DNA of 64,000 nt from assembly GCA_945869735.1 (NCBI GenBank), contig CAMBPQ010000008.1, forward strand, positions 1 to 64,000, read 5' to 3'. Below, piece after piece: positions 37,503 through 47,773 of the stretch. Each line of letters begins with the position of its first letter. Positions within the stretch are counted from its first letter, which is position 1. Position numbers and translations under genes: made by a program. This stretch comes from Planctomicrobium piriforme (GTDB lineage: Bacteria; Planctomycetota; Planctomycetia; Pirellulales; UBA1268). The notes beneath the pieces were generated by a model. The model was not told the DNA's origin. It saw nothing but the letters and a program-made list of their open reading frames with translations, and made no database searches.

Positions 37503-38168
37503 ATGGCACACATCACACTTCGCGTCCTCCACGGCGCCGACCGGGGCCGGGTGTTCAGCGACCTTCCCACGCCGGTGACCATCGGCCGCGAGGAGGGCAA
37601 CTCGATCCAGCTCAACGACGAGCGGATCAGCCGCTACCACCTCAAGCTGCAGCAAGATAACGACAAGATCGTCGCCACTGACCTCGAGAGCACGAACGGC
37701 ACCAAGGTCAACGGCGAGGACATCCAGGTGCGGATCGTCCGCCACGGCGACATGATCTCGCTGGGGCGATCGCTCCTGCTGGTCGGTTCACACAGCGACA
37801 TCGACCGCCGCATCGCGGCCATCGCGGCAAAACACCCGCCGGCCGCCGCCGGCCGCGCCCAGGAGCTCGGGGAGCGGATGCGGCGGATCGCCGAGCAACA
37901 CTCCGACGTGATCGAAGACGTCTCGGCGGTACGGTCGCCGCTGTTGCCCTCGGGTCCGCCGCCGCTGCCCGAACGGCTCAGCCCGGCACAGTCGGCGGAG
38001 CTGAGCGAACTGCTCGAGTACGTCCAGAATGTCCTTCGCGATGCGAGTGAGGGGGCCGTGATGCGGGCCAACGCCGAGAAGGTAGAACTCGAGTTTTCCA
38101 ACTGGCAGGCCGTGCTCGAACTCCAAGCTCGCCTCGCCGAGTTGCTCCGCCAGATCGGCGAACCGTAA
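37503..38168 (+). CDS. FHA-domain protein
   Basis: VTIGREEGNSIQLNDERISRYHLKL, DLESTNGTKVNG. Confidence 0.9.
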   Translation: MAHITLRVLHGADRGRVFSDLPTPVTIGREEGNSIQLNDERISRYHLKLQQDNDKIVATDLESTNGTKVNGEDIQVRIVRHGDMISLGRSLLLVGSHSDIDRRIAAIAAKHPPAAAGRAQELGERMRRIAEQHSDVIEDVSAVRSPLLPSGPPPLPERLSPAQSAELSELLEYVQNVLRDASEGAVMRANAEKVELEFSNWQAVLELQARLAELLRQIGEP

Positions 38169-38228
38169 TCGGGCGGAGCCTCCCGCCAGGGCGCGCAACC
38201 GCGCACGCGGCACGGCTCCGGTTCCCGA

Positions 38229-38263
38229 CAGGAAGCCCCAATCGCGAGCGTGGGGAATACGGG
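38229..38263 (+). repeat. REP-like unit A
   Basis: AGGAAGCCCCAATCGCGAGCGTGGGGAATACGGG. Confidence 0.8.
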
Positions 38264-38312
38264 TCGCTGTCGGTGTTTGCTAGACTCTCGTCTCCCTTCG
38301 CGAGGCACACGG

Positions 38313-41300
38313 ATGAGCACGCAGTCGTTCGCCCACCTTCACTGCCACAGTCACTACAGCCTCCTCGACGGCGCAAGCTCGATCGAGCGGCTCGTCAACC
38401 GCACGGTGGAGCTGGGCATGAATGCCCTGGCCATCACCGACCATGGCAACCTCCACGGTGCCTTGGAGTTTTATGAGGCCGCGAAGGCCGCGAAGATCAA
38501 CCCGATCATCGGCTACGAGGCCTACATCGCCCCCGGCAGCCGCTTCCAGAAAGATGCGGGCAGCCAGCGGGATTCGAGCTACCACCTCACGCTTCTGGCC
38601 CGCGACCGCACCGGCTTCGCCAACCTGCTCAAGCTGGCCACGAAGGCCTATCTCGAGGGCTTCTATTTCAAGCCGCGGATCGACCGCGAACTGTTGGCCG
38701 AGTACGGCGAGGGCCTGATCTGCCTGTCGGGCTGCCTATCGGGCGAGTTCAGCCGGTCGCTCATCGGCAGTTCGCGGGAGCAGCGGGAGTCGCTCGCCCA
38801 GGCCCGCGAGGTGGCGGGCTGGTTTCAGAAGACCTTCGGCGACCGCTACTTCATCGAGATCCAGGACAACGGCCTCGACGTGCAGCGGCAGGTGACGGAC
38901 GTCGCCCTTGAGATCTCGAAGGAGCTTGGTATCCCGCCGGTGGCCACCTGCGACTGCCACTACGTCAACCGCGAAGACGCCGAGGCGCAAGACATCCTGC
39001 TGTGCGTCAACACCGGCCGGTTCCGTAACGACACCTCGCGGATGCGCATGGACTCAAGCGAGTTCTATCTCAAGAGCCCTGTGGAGATGCACGAGGCGTT
39101 CGTCGGCCTCGACCGCGGGCTGGTGTCGGGTGCGGTGAGCCGCAGCCAGGAGATCGCCGAGTCGGTTTCGATCGACCTCGACCTCGGCAAGCGACACTTC
39201 CCCGGCTTCGACGTCCCGAGTGGCCTGACGGCCTCAGAGGAGCTCCGCCGGCTCTGTCTGGAGGGTCTCCGTGAGCGGTATGCGAGCGTGCCCAAGCGCT
39301 GGGCCGGGGGCGTCGTGCCGGCCGACACAGCCACCAGTGAACTGCACGAGCAGGTGGTCGAGCGACTCGACCGTGAGCTCGACGTGATCGACACACTCGG
39401 CTACGCCAGCTACTTCCTCATCGTCTGGGACTTCGTGCGACACGCTCGGGAGCAGGGCATCCCGGCCGCAGCGCGAGGCTCGGGCGTGGGGTCGCTCGTC
39501 GCCTATTCCCTCTATCTCTCGCACGTCTGCCCGCTGGAATACGACCTGCTCTTCGAGCGGTTTCTCGACGTCAACCGCCGCGAGGCGCCCGATATCGACA
39601 TCGACTTCTGCAAGGAGCGGCGTGGTGAGGTCATCGACTACGTCAAGAAGAAATACGGTGAGGCGAATGTCGCGCAGATCGGCACGTTCGGCACGCTCGC
39701 GGCCCGGGCTGCAATCCGCGACGTGGGGCGGGCACTGGGCATGGCGATCCTGCGGGTCGACCAGATCGTGGCCCTCGTGCCCGACCAACTCGGTATTTCA
39801 CTCGAAGACGCCGCCGCGACTGGCTCGCAACTGGCGGCCGCCTGCGACGCCGACCCCGAGATCCGCGAGCTCGTCCATCTCGCCAAGCAGATCGAGGGCC
39901 TGGCCCGTAACGTCGGCACCCATGCCGCGGCCGTCGTGATCGCCGACCGGCCGCTCGTCGAATACGTGCCGCTGCAGCGGGTGACGGGCAAGGAGGAAGT
40001 GATCACGCAGTGGGCCATGGACGACGTCGAGCGGGCGGGCCTCATGAAGATGGACTTCCTCGGCCTTCGCTACCTCACCGTCGTGGCCAAGACGCTCGAG
40101 ATCATCTTCAACACGCAGCAGCAACGGCTGGATCCGTTTGCGTTCCCACTCGACGACAAGGCGACCTTCGCCACGCTTTGCCGCGGCGAGACGAAGGGCA
40201 TCTTCCAGCTCGAAAGTGGCGGAATCCGCGATCTACTCCAGCGGATGAAGCCCGACCACTTTCTTGACATCGTCGCCGTCAACGCCCTCTACCGGCCGGG
40301 CCCACTCGAGGGCGGCATGGTCGATGAATATGTCAACGTGAAGCATGGCCGCAAGCGACCCGAATTCCTTCATCCCGTCATGAGGGACGTGCTCGGTGAG
40401 ACCCACGGCGTGATGGTCTACCAGGAACAGGTGATGCGGATCCTGGAGCGGCTCGGCGGCATCGAGCTCTCGAGCGCCTACACCTGCATCAAGGCCATCA
40501 GCAAGAAGAAGCTGGAGACCATCGCCGCGTTCCGCGAGCAGTTCGTCGCCGGGTCGCAGGCCCAGGGGCTCTCCAAGCAGCAGGCGGAGGAGGTCTTCGC
40601 CCTGATCGAGAAGTTCGCCGGTTACGGCTTCAACAAGAGCCATTCCACAGCCTACGCCTTGCTCGCATTCCAGACCGCCTACCTCAAGACCCACTTCCCC
40701 ACCGAGTTCATGGCCGCCCTGCTTTCCGGTGACATCACGGGCCGCAACTTCAAGAAGAAAGACTTGCTCGTCGAGCACGTCGAGGACTGCCGCCGGATGG
40801 GTATCGAGGTGGCACCGCCCGACGTGAATGCCTCGGCTGCCGACTTCAGCGTGGCCGGGGGCCGGATTCTGTTTGGGCTTTCGGCGGTGAAGGGCTGCGG
40901 CGTGCAGGCCGCCGAAGCGATCGGCGTTGAGCGGGCCAAACGGGGGCCGTTCCGCGACCTGCACGACTTGTGCGGCCGGCTCGATTCTTCACTGGTCAAT
41001 AAGACGGCGATCGAGAATCTCGCGAAGGCCGGCGCCCTGGATTCGCTCGGCGGCCACCGCGGCGCATTGCTCGCCGGCGTCGAGCGGGCGATGGCGGCCG
41101 GCGCCTCGCAACTCGCCGACCGTAAGAGCGGTCAGAAAAACCTGTTCGCGGCCCTCGACGATCTGCAGCCGTTGGCGGCGGCCCCGACCGACCTCCCCGA
41201 TGTGCCCCCGCTCTCGGATCTCGAAATGCGGTCCAACGAGAAGGAGGTGCTCGGCTACTACATCCACAGCCATCCACTCGCCGAATTCCAGAGCGTGATC

Positions 41301-41945
41301 GATGCGATGTGCACCCATGACACGGGTGATCTTGGGGCGGCCAAGGCGAAAGACAACGTCGTGATCGGCGGCCTCGTCGCCGCCCTCAAGCTCTCCAACA
41401 CCAAGCAGGCCCGGCCCGGATCTACGCACACGCGGTATGGCATGTTCGACCTCGAGGACATGAATGGCCTCGTACGGAGCATCTGCTGGCCGGAAGACTA
41501 CGCGCGGCTCGGTGAGTACCTCCAGTCCGACGCCGTAGTCGTCGTCGGCGGATCGATCGACCGCCGTGCTGGCAGCGAAGAGACCAACCTCATCGTCAAT
41601 GAGCTGCTACCGATCGCCGACATCTGGCGGCTCCAGCCGCGAAGCGTCACGGTGAAGATCGTTGAGGGTGTGCACGACGCCGCGGTGCTCGACCGGCTTG
41701 CCGAGATCTTCCGCCGGCATCCGGGCAAGTCATCGCTGCGGCTGGTGCTCGACCTCGCGGACGGCTCGCGGGTGCTCATGGAGGCCGACCGCGACAAGGT
41801 CGGCTGGACGCAGCAACTGCACCACGAGCTCGTCGACCTGCTCGGCTCCGGCTGCGTGCGGGCGCCGGTGGCGCTGGGTGGCCGTCGCGAGGAGGGCCCG
41901 TCGCGCCGCGGCCGTGCCGGCCGTGCCCCCGCAGGCGCGGGCTGA
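38313..41945 (+). CDS. dnaE: DNA polymerase III subunit alpha
   Basis: FAHLHCHSHYSLLDGAS PHP domain; APDIDIDFCKERRGEVIDYV; YQEQVMRI; ~1,210 aa. Confidence 0.97.
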   Translation: MSTQSFAHLHCHSHYSLLDGASSIERLVNRTVELGMNALAITDHGNLHGALEFYEAAKAAKINPIIGYEAYIAPGSRFQKDAGSQRDSSYHLTLLARDRTGFANLLKLATKAYLEGFYFKPRIDRELLAEYGEGLICLSGCLSGEFSRSLIGSSREQRESLAQAREVAGWFQKTFGDRYFIEIQDNGLDVQRQVTDVALEISKELGIPPVATCDCHYVNREDAEAQDILLCVNTGRFRNDTSRMRMDSSEFYLKSPVEMHEAFVGLDRGLVSGAVSRSQEIAESVSIDLDLGKRHFPGFDVPSGLTASEELRRLCLEGLRERYASVPKRWAGGVVPADTATSELHEQVVERLDRELDVIDTLGYASYFLIVWDFVRHAREQGIPAAARGSGVGSLVAYSLYLSHVCPLEYDLLFERFLDVNRREAPDIDIDFCKERRGEVIDYVKKKYGEANVAQIGTFGTLAARAAIRDVGRALGMAILRVDQIVALVPDQLGISLEDAAATGSQLAAACDADPEIRELVHLAKQIEGLARNVGTHAAAVVIADRPLVEYVPLQRVTGKEEVITQWAMDDVERAGLMKMDFLGLRYLTVVAKTLEIIFNTQQQRLDPFAFPLDDKATFATLCRGETKGIFQLESGGIRDLLQRMKPDHFLDIVAVNALYRPGPLEGGMVDEYVNVKHGRKRPEFLHPVMRDVLGETHGVMVYQEQVMRILERLGGIELSSAYTCIKAISKKKLETIAAFREQFVAGSQAQGLSKQQAEEVFALIEKFAGYGFNKSHSTAYALLAFQTAYLKTHFPTEFMAALLSGDITGRNFKKKDLLVEHVEDCRRMGIEVAPPDVNASAADFSVAGGRILFGLSAVKGCGVQAAEAIGVERAKRGPFRDLHDLCGRLDSSLVNKTAIENLAKAGALDSLGGHRGALLAGVERAMAAGASQLADRKSGQKNLFAALDDLQPLAAAPTDLPDVPPLSDLEMRSNEKEVLGYYIHSHPLAEFQSVIDAMCTHDTGDLGAAKAKDNVVIGGLVAALKLSNTKQARPGSTHTRYGMFDLEDMNGLVRSICWPEDYARLGEYLQSDAVVVVGGSIDRRAGSEETNLIVNELLPIADIWRLQPRSVTVKIVEGVHDAAVLDRLAEIFRRHPGKSSLRLVLDLADGSRVLMEADRDKVGWTQQLHHELVDLLGSGCVRAPVALGGRREEGPSRRGRAGRAPAGAG

Positions 41946-42066
41946 CGCGGGCCGAAAAACTGCCGAATCGGGGCTGAACCTCGCATTGCCCCCATCCCGC
42001 GGCAGCACTAATCTCCATATCTGTGTTGGTGGATGTCTCTCGTCCCTCGCGTCCTGGGTGAACTCG

Positions 42067-43446
42067 ATGCTCTTGACCTCCAGCCGCTCCGGCATCCTTT
42101 GCGTGGTCGTGGCGATCGCCACGGTGGTCGCCGCCTTGGCCCATCGACCGGTGTTCGCACAAAGTGCCGCCGGCGTGATGGTCGATGCCAACGGCGTGCT
42201 GCGGACCCGAGCGGTAGCTGACCCTGGACTCGCGGCCGATCGGCAGAAGGCGGCCGTGGCTGCACTGCCGGGCGATCTCCAGAAGCGGGTGCCGCTGCGG
42301 AAGGTGGCTCTCTCGCGGCTCGAGGCGGCTCTCGCCAAGCATGCGGCCGATGGCCGCGGCATTCCCGACGAGATCGAGAAGCTCGCCGGTCTGACCCGCG
42401 TGCAATACATCTTCGTCTATCCCGCCGAAGGCGACACACCCGGTGAGATCGTGCTCGCGGGCCCCGCCGAGCCCTGGATGACCAATGCCGCGGGTCGTGT
42501 CGTCGGCGTCGAAACCGGCAGCCCGACCGTTCTGCTCGAGGATCTCGCCACCGCCATCCGTGCCTTCGCCCCCGGCCAACCGCAGGATCGCCTCGTCGGC
42601 TGCTCCATCGACCCGACGAAGGAGGGCCTGGCCGCGATGCAGGATTTTCTCCGCAAGACCGGCCGGCTCAATCCGCAGGGTGGAACGGATCAGATCATCG
42701 CCGGCATGAAAGAGGCGCTCGGGCCGCAGACGGTGAGCGTGCAGGGTGTGCCCGCGGCGACCCACTTCGCGCAGGTGATGGTGGAGGCCGACTACCGGAT
42801 GAAACTAATCGGTATCGGGCTCGAGCAGCCCCCGGTGAGGATGCCCACGTGGATCGATCTGGCCAGTGCCGGGTCCGTGGCGGCCAACGCCCTGCAACGA
42901 TGGTACTTCGTGCCCGACTACGAGTGCGTGAGAATCGCCGAAGACGACCTCGCGATCGAACTCGTCGGTCGCGGAGTAAAACTCTGTGGTGCCGACGAGG
43001 TGGTCCGCGCCGACGGCACCCGCCTCTCCGCCACCCGGGCCGACAAGCCGAGCAAGACGTTCACCGAGGCGTTCACTCGCGAATACGCGAAGATCGCCGC
43101 CAAGAGCCCGGTCTATGCCCAGCTCCGCACCATGATCGACCTCGTCGTGGCTGCGGCCTACCTGCAGGAGCACGACGCCTACGGCAAGGCGGGCTGGGGC
43201 GCCAAGACGCTCCGTGACGAGAAAGCCTATCCGGTCGAGCGGCTCACGCCACCTGCCCAGGCCGAGACGGCGATCCATGCCGTGTGGCGCAACAATCGGC
43301 TGCTCACGCCAATTGGTGGCGGGGTGACGGTCCATCCGCGGATGGCGCTCGCTGCCCCGAACCTGATCATGGATGAGAAGGGCGAGGTCAACGCCGCCCG
43401 CACCGCCGCCAAGGATCTGCCGGCTGACGCGTGGTATTGGGACTAA
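42067..43446 (+). CDS. DUF1598-like secreted protein
   Basis: signal peptide; RLVGCSIDPTKEGLAAMQDFL, PPVRMPTWIDLASAG, RWYFVPDYECVRI. Confidence 0.75.
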   Translation: MLLTSSRSGILCVVVAIATVVAALAHRPVFAQSAAGVMVDANGVLRTRAVADPGLAADRQKAAVAALPGDLQKRVPLRKVALSRLEAALAKHAADGRGIPDEIEKLAGLTRVQYIFVYPAEGDTPGEIVLAGPAEPWMTNAAGRVVGVETGSPTVLLEDLATAIRAFAPGQPQDRLVGCSIDPTKEGLAAMQDFLRKTGRLNPQGGTDQIIAGMKEALGPQTVSVQGVPAATHFAQVMVEADYRMKLIGIGLEQPPVRMPTWIDLASAGSVAANALQRWYFVPDYECVRIAEDDLAIELVGRGVKLCGADEVVRADGTRLSATRADKPSKTFTEAFTREYAKIAAKSPVYAQLRTMIDLVVAAAYLQEHDAYGKAGWGAKTLRDEKAYPVERLTPPAQAETAIHAVWRNNRLLTPIGGGVTVHPRMALAAPNLIMDEKGEVNAARTAAKDLPADAWYWD

Positions 43447-43465
43447 CCCCACATACCCGTCGCTC

Positions 43466-44359
43466 CTACTTCTCGACGGGCACGATCAACACGCTGGCGG
43501 CGGCACGTGAGAGCACGGCCTCCGAGGTGCTGCCGAGCAGCCACCGGGTGAGCGCGTCGGTCGGCGTGCGACCGATCACAATAAGGTCGATTCCGTCGGC
43601 CGTGGCCCGCTCCAGAATCTTCTCGCCGGCATTGCCCTGCGACACGATCGGCTTGGCCGAACGGAAGGCGGCCGGGAGCGTCCCGGCAAACGCGGTGAGT
43701 GTGCCCTCGAGCGCCGTCACCTCGCCATCATGCTCTTGTTGCCAGGCCTTCGCGACGGCGGCCGTGTCGGGATCACGGACCCGGTTCTCGAGCCACGACG
43801 GCAGCGGACCGGCGAGCAGCGCCTCGGCGACACCGATCATGGATCCCTCGGTGCTGGCTGGCCAGTGAACGTGGCCGAGTGCCTTCGCAACCGCGGCGGC
43901 GCTGGCCGGATGATGGCAAGCGAGCACCTTGAGCCCGCGGTCCTTTGGCGGCGCCGACCGCACCACGAGCACCGGGAGGCGAGCCCCGTGCACGACGGCG
44001 CGGGAGACGCTGCCGAGGAGGAGCTGTTGCAGTGAGCCGAGGCCCTGGGCGCCGACCACGATCATGTCGGCCTGCCAGGTGGCGGCGGAGTCGAGAATGC
44101 CCAAGGCGGCGGCCGCGTCACTCTGGATAAACTCGGTCCGGGAGGCGACATCGGCCGGGAGCAGATCGCGGGCGTCGGCAAACACGGCCGCCGCGGCACC
44201 ACCGATGATCGACCGCGATCCGTTGGTCACCCGCTTCTCGAGCTCGCGCGGCGAGTAGTAGAGCGCGAACAGATCCGCAACCGGATCACAAATGCCAGCG
44301 GCCATTCGCACCGCGTTGAGCGAGGTCTCCGAACCGTCCACCCCGATGAGCATTCTCAT
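43466..44359 (-). CDS. universal stress protein-family protein, two UspA repeats
   Basis: LIGVDGSETSLNAVRMA, IVVGAQGLGSLQQLLLGSVSRAVVHGARLPVLVVR, IVIGRTPTDALTRWLLGSTSEAVLSRAAASVLIVP. Confidence 0.88.
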   Translation of the reverse strand: MRMLIGVDGSETSLNAVRMAAGICDPVADLFALYYSPRELEKRVTNGSRSIIGGAAAAVFADARDLLPADVASRTEFIQSDAAAALGILDSAATWQADMIVVGAQGLGSLQQLLLGSVSRAVVHGARLPVLVVRSAPPKDRGLKVLACHHPASAAAVAKALGHVHWPASTEGSMIGVAEALLAGPLPSWLENRVRDPDTAAVAKAWQQEHDGEVTALEGTLTAFAGTLPAAFRSAKPIVSQGNAGEKILERATADGIDLIVIGRTPTDALTRWLLGSTSEAVLSRAAASVLIVPVEK

Positions 44360-44416
44360 TGCGATCTCTCCACGTGTGTGGGCTGCTGTTTGAAATCCAG
44401 GTTCATTCTCAACGAA

Positions 44417-45433
44417 TTATCCCAGCCAGACTTTTGCCGGTTCGCCCGGCACCTCGCGCACAAGCCGCGGCACCGCGTAGCCCGGGAGCGAGTCCCGCAG
44501 TTGCCGATGGAGGTGGAGGGCCTGTGGTTCCGGCACGTCGAAGTGCGCGGCCCCACGGACACGGTCGAGCAAATGAAGATAGTACGGTACCACGCCAAGT
44601 TCGACGAGTCGCTCCGATAGCGACCGCAGCACGGCCGCGGAGTCGTTCACACCAGACAGCAAGACAGTCTGGTTGAGAACCACCGCCGGCGTGGAGGCCA
44701 GTCGGCGGACCGCATCGGCGACCGACCCGTCGAGTTCGGCCGGGTGGTTGGCATGCAGGACGACGACTTTGGCCAGCCGAGAGGCACCGAGCACAGCCAC
44801 CAGGTCCGCCGTAATCCGTGACGGCAGCACGACGGGCAGGCGGGTGTGTATCCGTAGCCGACGGAGGTGCGGCATGGCGTCGAGACGGGCGATCACGCCG
44901 TGTAGGAAGGCGTCGTCGGCGAGCAGCGGGTCGCCGCCCGAGAGAATCACCTCGGTGATCGATGCGTCGGCGGCGATCGCGGCCAGCCCCTCGTTGACGC
45001 CGCGACGGGTGGCGCCGCTGGCCGCGTAGGGAAACTCACGGCGAAAGCAGTAGCGACAGTTCACAGCACAGCCGCCGGTCAGGAGCAGCAGCGCACGGCC
45101 GGCATATTTCTTGACGAGACCGGGGGCCGCAAGCGCCGCAGCCTCGTCGAGTGGATCGGCGGAGAAACCCTCGGCGTCGATCGTCTCCGCCCGCTGCGGC
45201 AGAATCTGAAGCAGCAGCGGATCGCGGGCGTCGCCGTGTCGCATGCGGGCAGCGAAGGCCCGCGGCACAAGCAGCGAAAATCCCCCCGCCGACGCCCGTG
45301 CCTCGGTGGCATGCCCGGGGTCGAGCCCGAGCATGCGGCAGAGTTCGTCTGGGTCGCGAATGGCGTCGGCCAGTTCTCGCTGCCATCCAGGGGCAACGCC
45401 GGTCGAGTCGCGCTTGAGTGTGGCGGTAGGCAT
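44417..45433 (-). CDS. epmB: EF-P beta-lysylation protein EpmB (KamA-like radical SAM)
   Basis: LLLLTGGCAVNCRYCFRREFPY (CxxxCxxC), ILSGGDPLL, LNQTVLLSGVND; divergent from efp. Confidence 0.9.
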   Translation of the reverse strand: MPTATLKRDSTGVAPGWQRELADAIRDPDELCRMLGLDPGHATEARASAGGFSLLVPRAFAARMRHGDARDPLLLQILPQRAETIDAEGFSADPLDEAAALAAPGLVKKYAGRALLLLTGGCAVNCRYCFRREFPYAASGATRRGVNEGLAAIAADASITEVILSGGDPLLADDAFLHGVIARLDAMPHLRRLRIHTRLPVVLPSRITADLVAVLGASRLAKVVVLHANHPAELDGSVADAVRRLASTPAVVLNQTVLLSGVNDSAAVLRSLSERLVELGVVPYYLHLLDRVRGAAHFDVPEPQALHLHRQLRDSLPGYAVPRLVREVPGEPAKVWLG

Positions 45434-45552
45434 CGGGAGCGGACGGCGGAAGTTGACAGGTCGGGGCGGTGCGGCCACTCTGGACGACCCGTAAGAATAC
45501 GGGCGTTAGACCCGGAAGCGAAAGCGGCCATCCACAGGAGCGTCGAGCAGCA

Positions 45553-46122
45553 GTGGCATCCTACAACACGAGCGAGTTCAAGAAGGGTCTCAAGGTCCAG
45601 ATCGATGGCGACCCATACATCATGATCGAGTGCAACTTCGTGAAGCCGGGCAAGGGGCAGGCACTCTACAAGTGCAAACTGCGGAACCTGCTGCGCAACA
45701 CCGTCCTTGACCGCACCTACAAGAGCGGCGACTCGCTCGACACAGCCGACATTGCCACGATCGAGGCGCAGTTCCTCTACAAGCAGGGCGAGCAGTTCGT
45801 GTTTATGGACAACGCCAACTACGAGCAGTACGAACTCACCAAGGAGCAGGTCGACGACTCCTGGAAGTGGATCAAGGAGGGCACGGTCTGCGCGATGCTG
45901 CTCTACAACAGCAATCCGATCTCGATCGAGCCGCCAAACCACATGGTGCTCAAGGTCGAGTACGCCGAACCGGCGATGCGGGGCAACACGGCGACGAACC
46001 TCACCAAGACGGTGAAGTTGGAGACGGGCGCCGACGTGATCGTGCCGGCGTTCATCGAGCAGGGCGACCAGATCAAGGTCGACACCCGGACCGGTGAGTA
46101 TCTCGAGCGCGTGAAGGCCTGA
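45553..46122 (+). CDS. efp: elongation factor P
   Basis: YNTSEFKKGLKVQIDGDPYIMIECNFVKPGKGQALYKCKLRNL; GTG start. Confidence 0.96.
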   Translation: MASYNTSEFKKGLKVQIDGDPYIMIECNFVKPGKGQALYKCKLRNLLRNTVLDRTYKSGDSLDTADIATIEAQFLYKQGEQFVFMDNANYEQYELTKEQVDDSWKWIKEGTVCAMLLYNSNPISIEPPNHMVLKVEYAEPAMRGNTATNLTKTVKLETGADVIVPAFIEQGDQIKVDTRTGEYLERVKA

Positions 46123-46130
46123 TGCGGGGC

Positions 46131-46362
46131 GTATTCCCCGCGCACGCGCTTGGGGCTTCCTGGCAGGAGGCGGGCGTACGGCTCACGCGGTGACGCTTCC
46201 TGGCCGCAAGAAGCCCGGAGCGCGAGCGATGGGTAGACGGGTGGCGACCGAGATGATCGCGCGGAGCCGAGTGGGATTCGGGGCGTCTACCCCGCGCTTG
46301 CGCTTGGGGCTTCCTGGCGGGAGGCCGACGGGGATGCGGGTGGCGACCGTCGTGATCGCCCA
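46131..46362. repeat. REP-like A', B, A', truncated B end
   Basis: GCGTATTCCCCGCGCACGCGCTTGGGGCTTCCTGG; AAGAAGCCCGGAGCGCGAGCGATGGGTAGACGGGTGGCGAC; CCCCGCGCTTGCGCTTGGGGCTTCCTGGCGGGAGG; GGGGATGCGGGTGGCGACC. Confidence 0.87.
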
Positions 46363-46382
46363 CTGCGTGTTCGGCCTTGCTG

Positions 46383-46820
46383 TCAGATGTAATACATCGC
46401 GTCGGTGGCGGAGCGGCATCGTCCCGCGAGGTCAGCGAGCGTGACGCCGCTGAGCGCCTCCGACTCGGCCTCTGCGGCCTCGTGCCATGCCGCCGCGAGC
46501 ACGGCCGCGGTCCGTGATCGCCGGGCGAGCGCGGCCGTAACCGGGGCCGCCGCGTCACCCGGGCCATCTACGGCGCGGCGAATGTCGTCGAGTGTGATCG
46601 TTTCCGGGGGCCGGGCGAGCCGATATCCGCCGGCGGCGCCCCGGGTACTCGCCACGATGCCGGCCGCCTTCATTTGCAGAAGGATGTGCACGAGGAATCT
46701 CGCGGGCACGCCCTGCGCTTCGCAGATCGCCCTGATCCGCACCGGCTCGACGGCGTCGCTGCGTCGCGCCAACTCGACCGCAGCCATCGCGGCATACTCG
46801 GTTTTCGCAGACAGGCGCAT
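46383..46820 (-). CDS. Rrf2-family transcriptional regulator
   Basis: MRLSAKTEYAAMAAVELAR, IVASTRGAAGGYRLARPPETITLDDIRRAV. Confidence 0.9.
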   Translation of the reverse strand: MRLSAKTEYAAMAAVELARRSDAVEPVRIRAICEAQGVPARFLVHILLQMKAAGIVASTRGAAGGYRLARPPETITLDDIRRAVDGPGDAAAPVTAALARRSRTAAVLAAAWHEAAEAESEALSGVTLADLAGRCRSATDAMYYI

Positions 46821-46836
46821 GGCAGGCCTCGCGGGT

Positions 46837-47574
46837 TCAGCGGGAATGGAGTCCGCACTCGGTCTTCACGGAGCCGCTCCAGCGGCCGGCGCGCTCGTCC
46901 TCGCCCGCGGTCACGGCCCGCGTGCAGGGCACACAGCCGATGCTCACGTAGCCCTTGTCGTGGAGCGGGTTGTAGGGCACGTTGTCGCGGATGATCGCAT
47001 CCCAGACGCTGGCCTTCGTGAAGTTTGCCAGGGGTGAAATCTTCACCACCCCAAACTTGTGGTCCCAGCCCACGAGCGGCGCAGCCGCCCGGTCGGGGCT
47101 TTGGTCGCGGCGGATGCCGCTCATCCAGGCGGTGTAGTTCACGAGCACACGCTTCACGACCGCGAGTTTCCGATCGGCGCAGCAACGGTCGGGGTCGGTG
47201 CGGTAGAGCGGTCCCCCGTGCTGCCGCTCATACTCGTCGACATCGGTTTCGGGCCGCGCGAGGACGACCTCGATGCCATATCGCTTCGCGATCCGGTCGC
47301 GGAGAGCGAGCGTCTCCGGAAACTGGTAGCCGGTGTCGAGATTGAAGACGTAGGTCTGCGGGGCGATCGCCGCGAGCCAGTGGATGATCAGGCAGCCCTC
47401 CGGCCCGAAGGCCGTGGCCATGGTGAGTTTGTCGCCAAACCGACCGACAGCCCAGCGGATGATCTCCTCGGGAGTCGCCGATTCGAGCGACCGGCTGGCC
47501 CGGGCGAGCTCCTCGCGGATCGCGTCCGACACCCCGTCCGGTTTCAGTTCCGCCGCAGCGGTCGTGGCAGTCAT
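46837..47574 (-). CDS. cysH: APS/PAPS reductase with 4Fe-4S-type Cys motifs
   Basis: VFNLDTGYQFPETL, DRCCADRKL, IGCVPCTRAV, TECGLH C-terminus. Confidence 0.94.
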   Translation of the reverse strand: MTATTAAAELKPDGVSDAIREELARASRSLESATPEEIIRWAVGRFGDKLTMATAFGPEGCLIIHWLAAIAPQTYVFNLDTGYQFPETLALRDRIAKRYGIEVVLARPETDVDEYERQHGGPLYRTDPDRCCADRKLAVVKRVLVNYTAWMSGIRRDQSPDRAAAPLVGWDHKFGVVKISPLANFTKASVWDAIIRDNVPYNPLHDKGYVSIGCVPCTRAVTAGEDERAGRWSGSVKTECGLHSR

Positions 47575-47773
47575 ATCCGAATCCTTACCACGTTGCTCAA
47601 CTATTGCAAGATTCGCCCGTCGGGATTTTCAATCGGCCATCCCGCTGGCCGGCACGCATCCGGTCCTGCACGACCCGCAGGGTTTCACAGGCCTGCCCGG
47701 TCTCTACGCTGCCCCCTGCCCATCCTCGGGGAAAACCTCACAATCTCGTCCTCACCCGCGAGGAACAGGGCTC

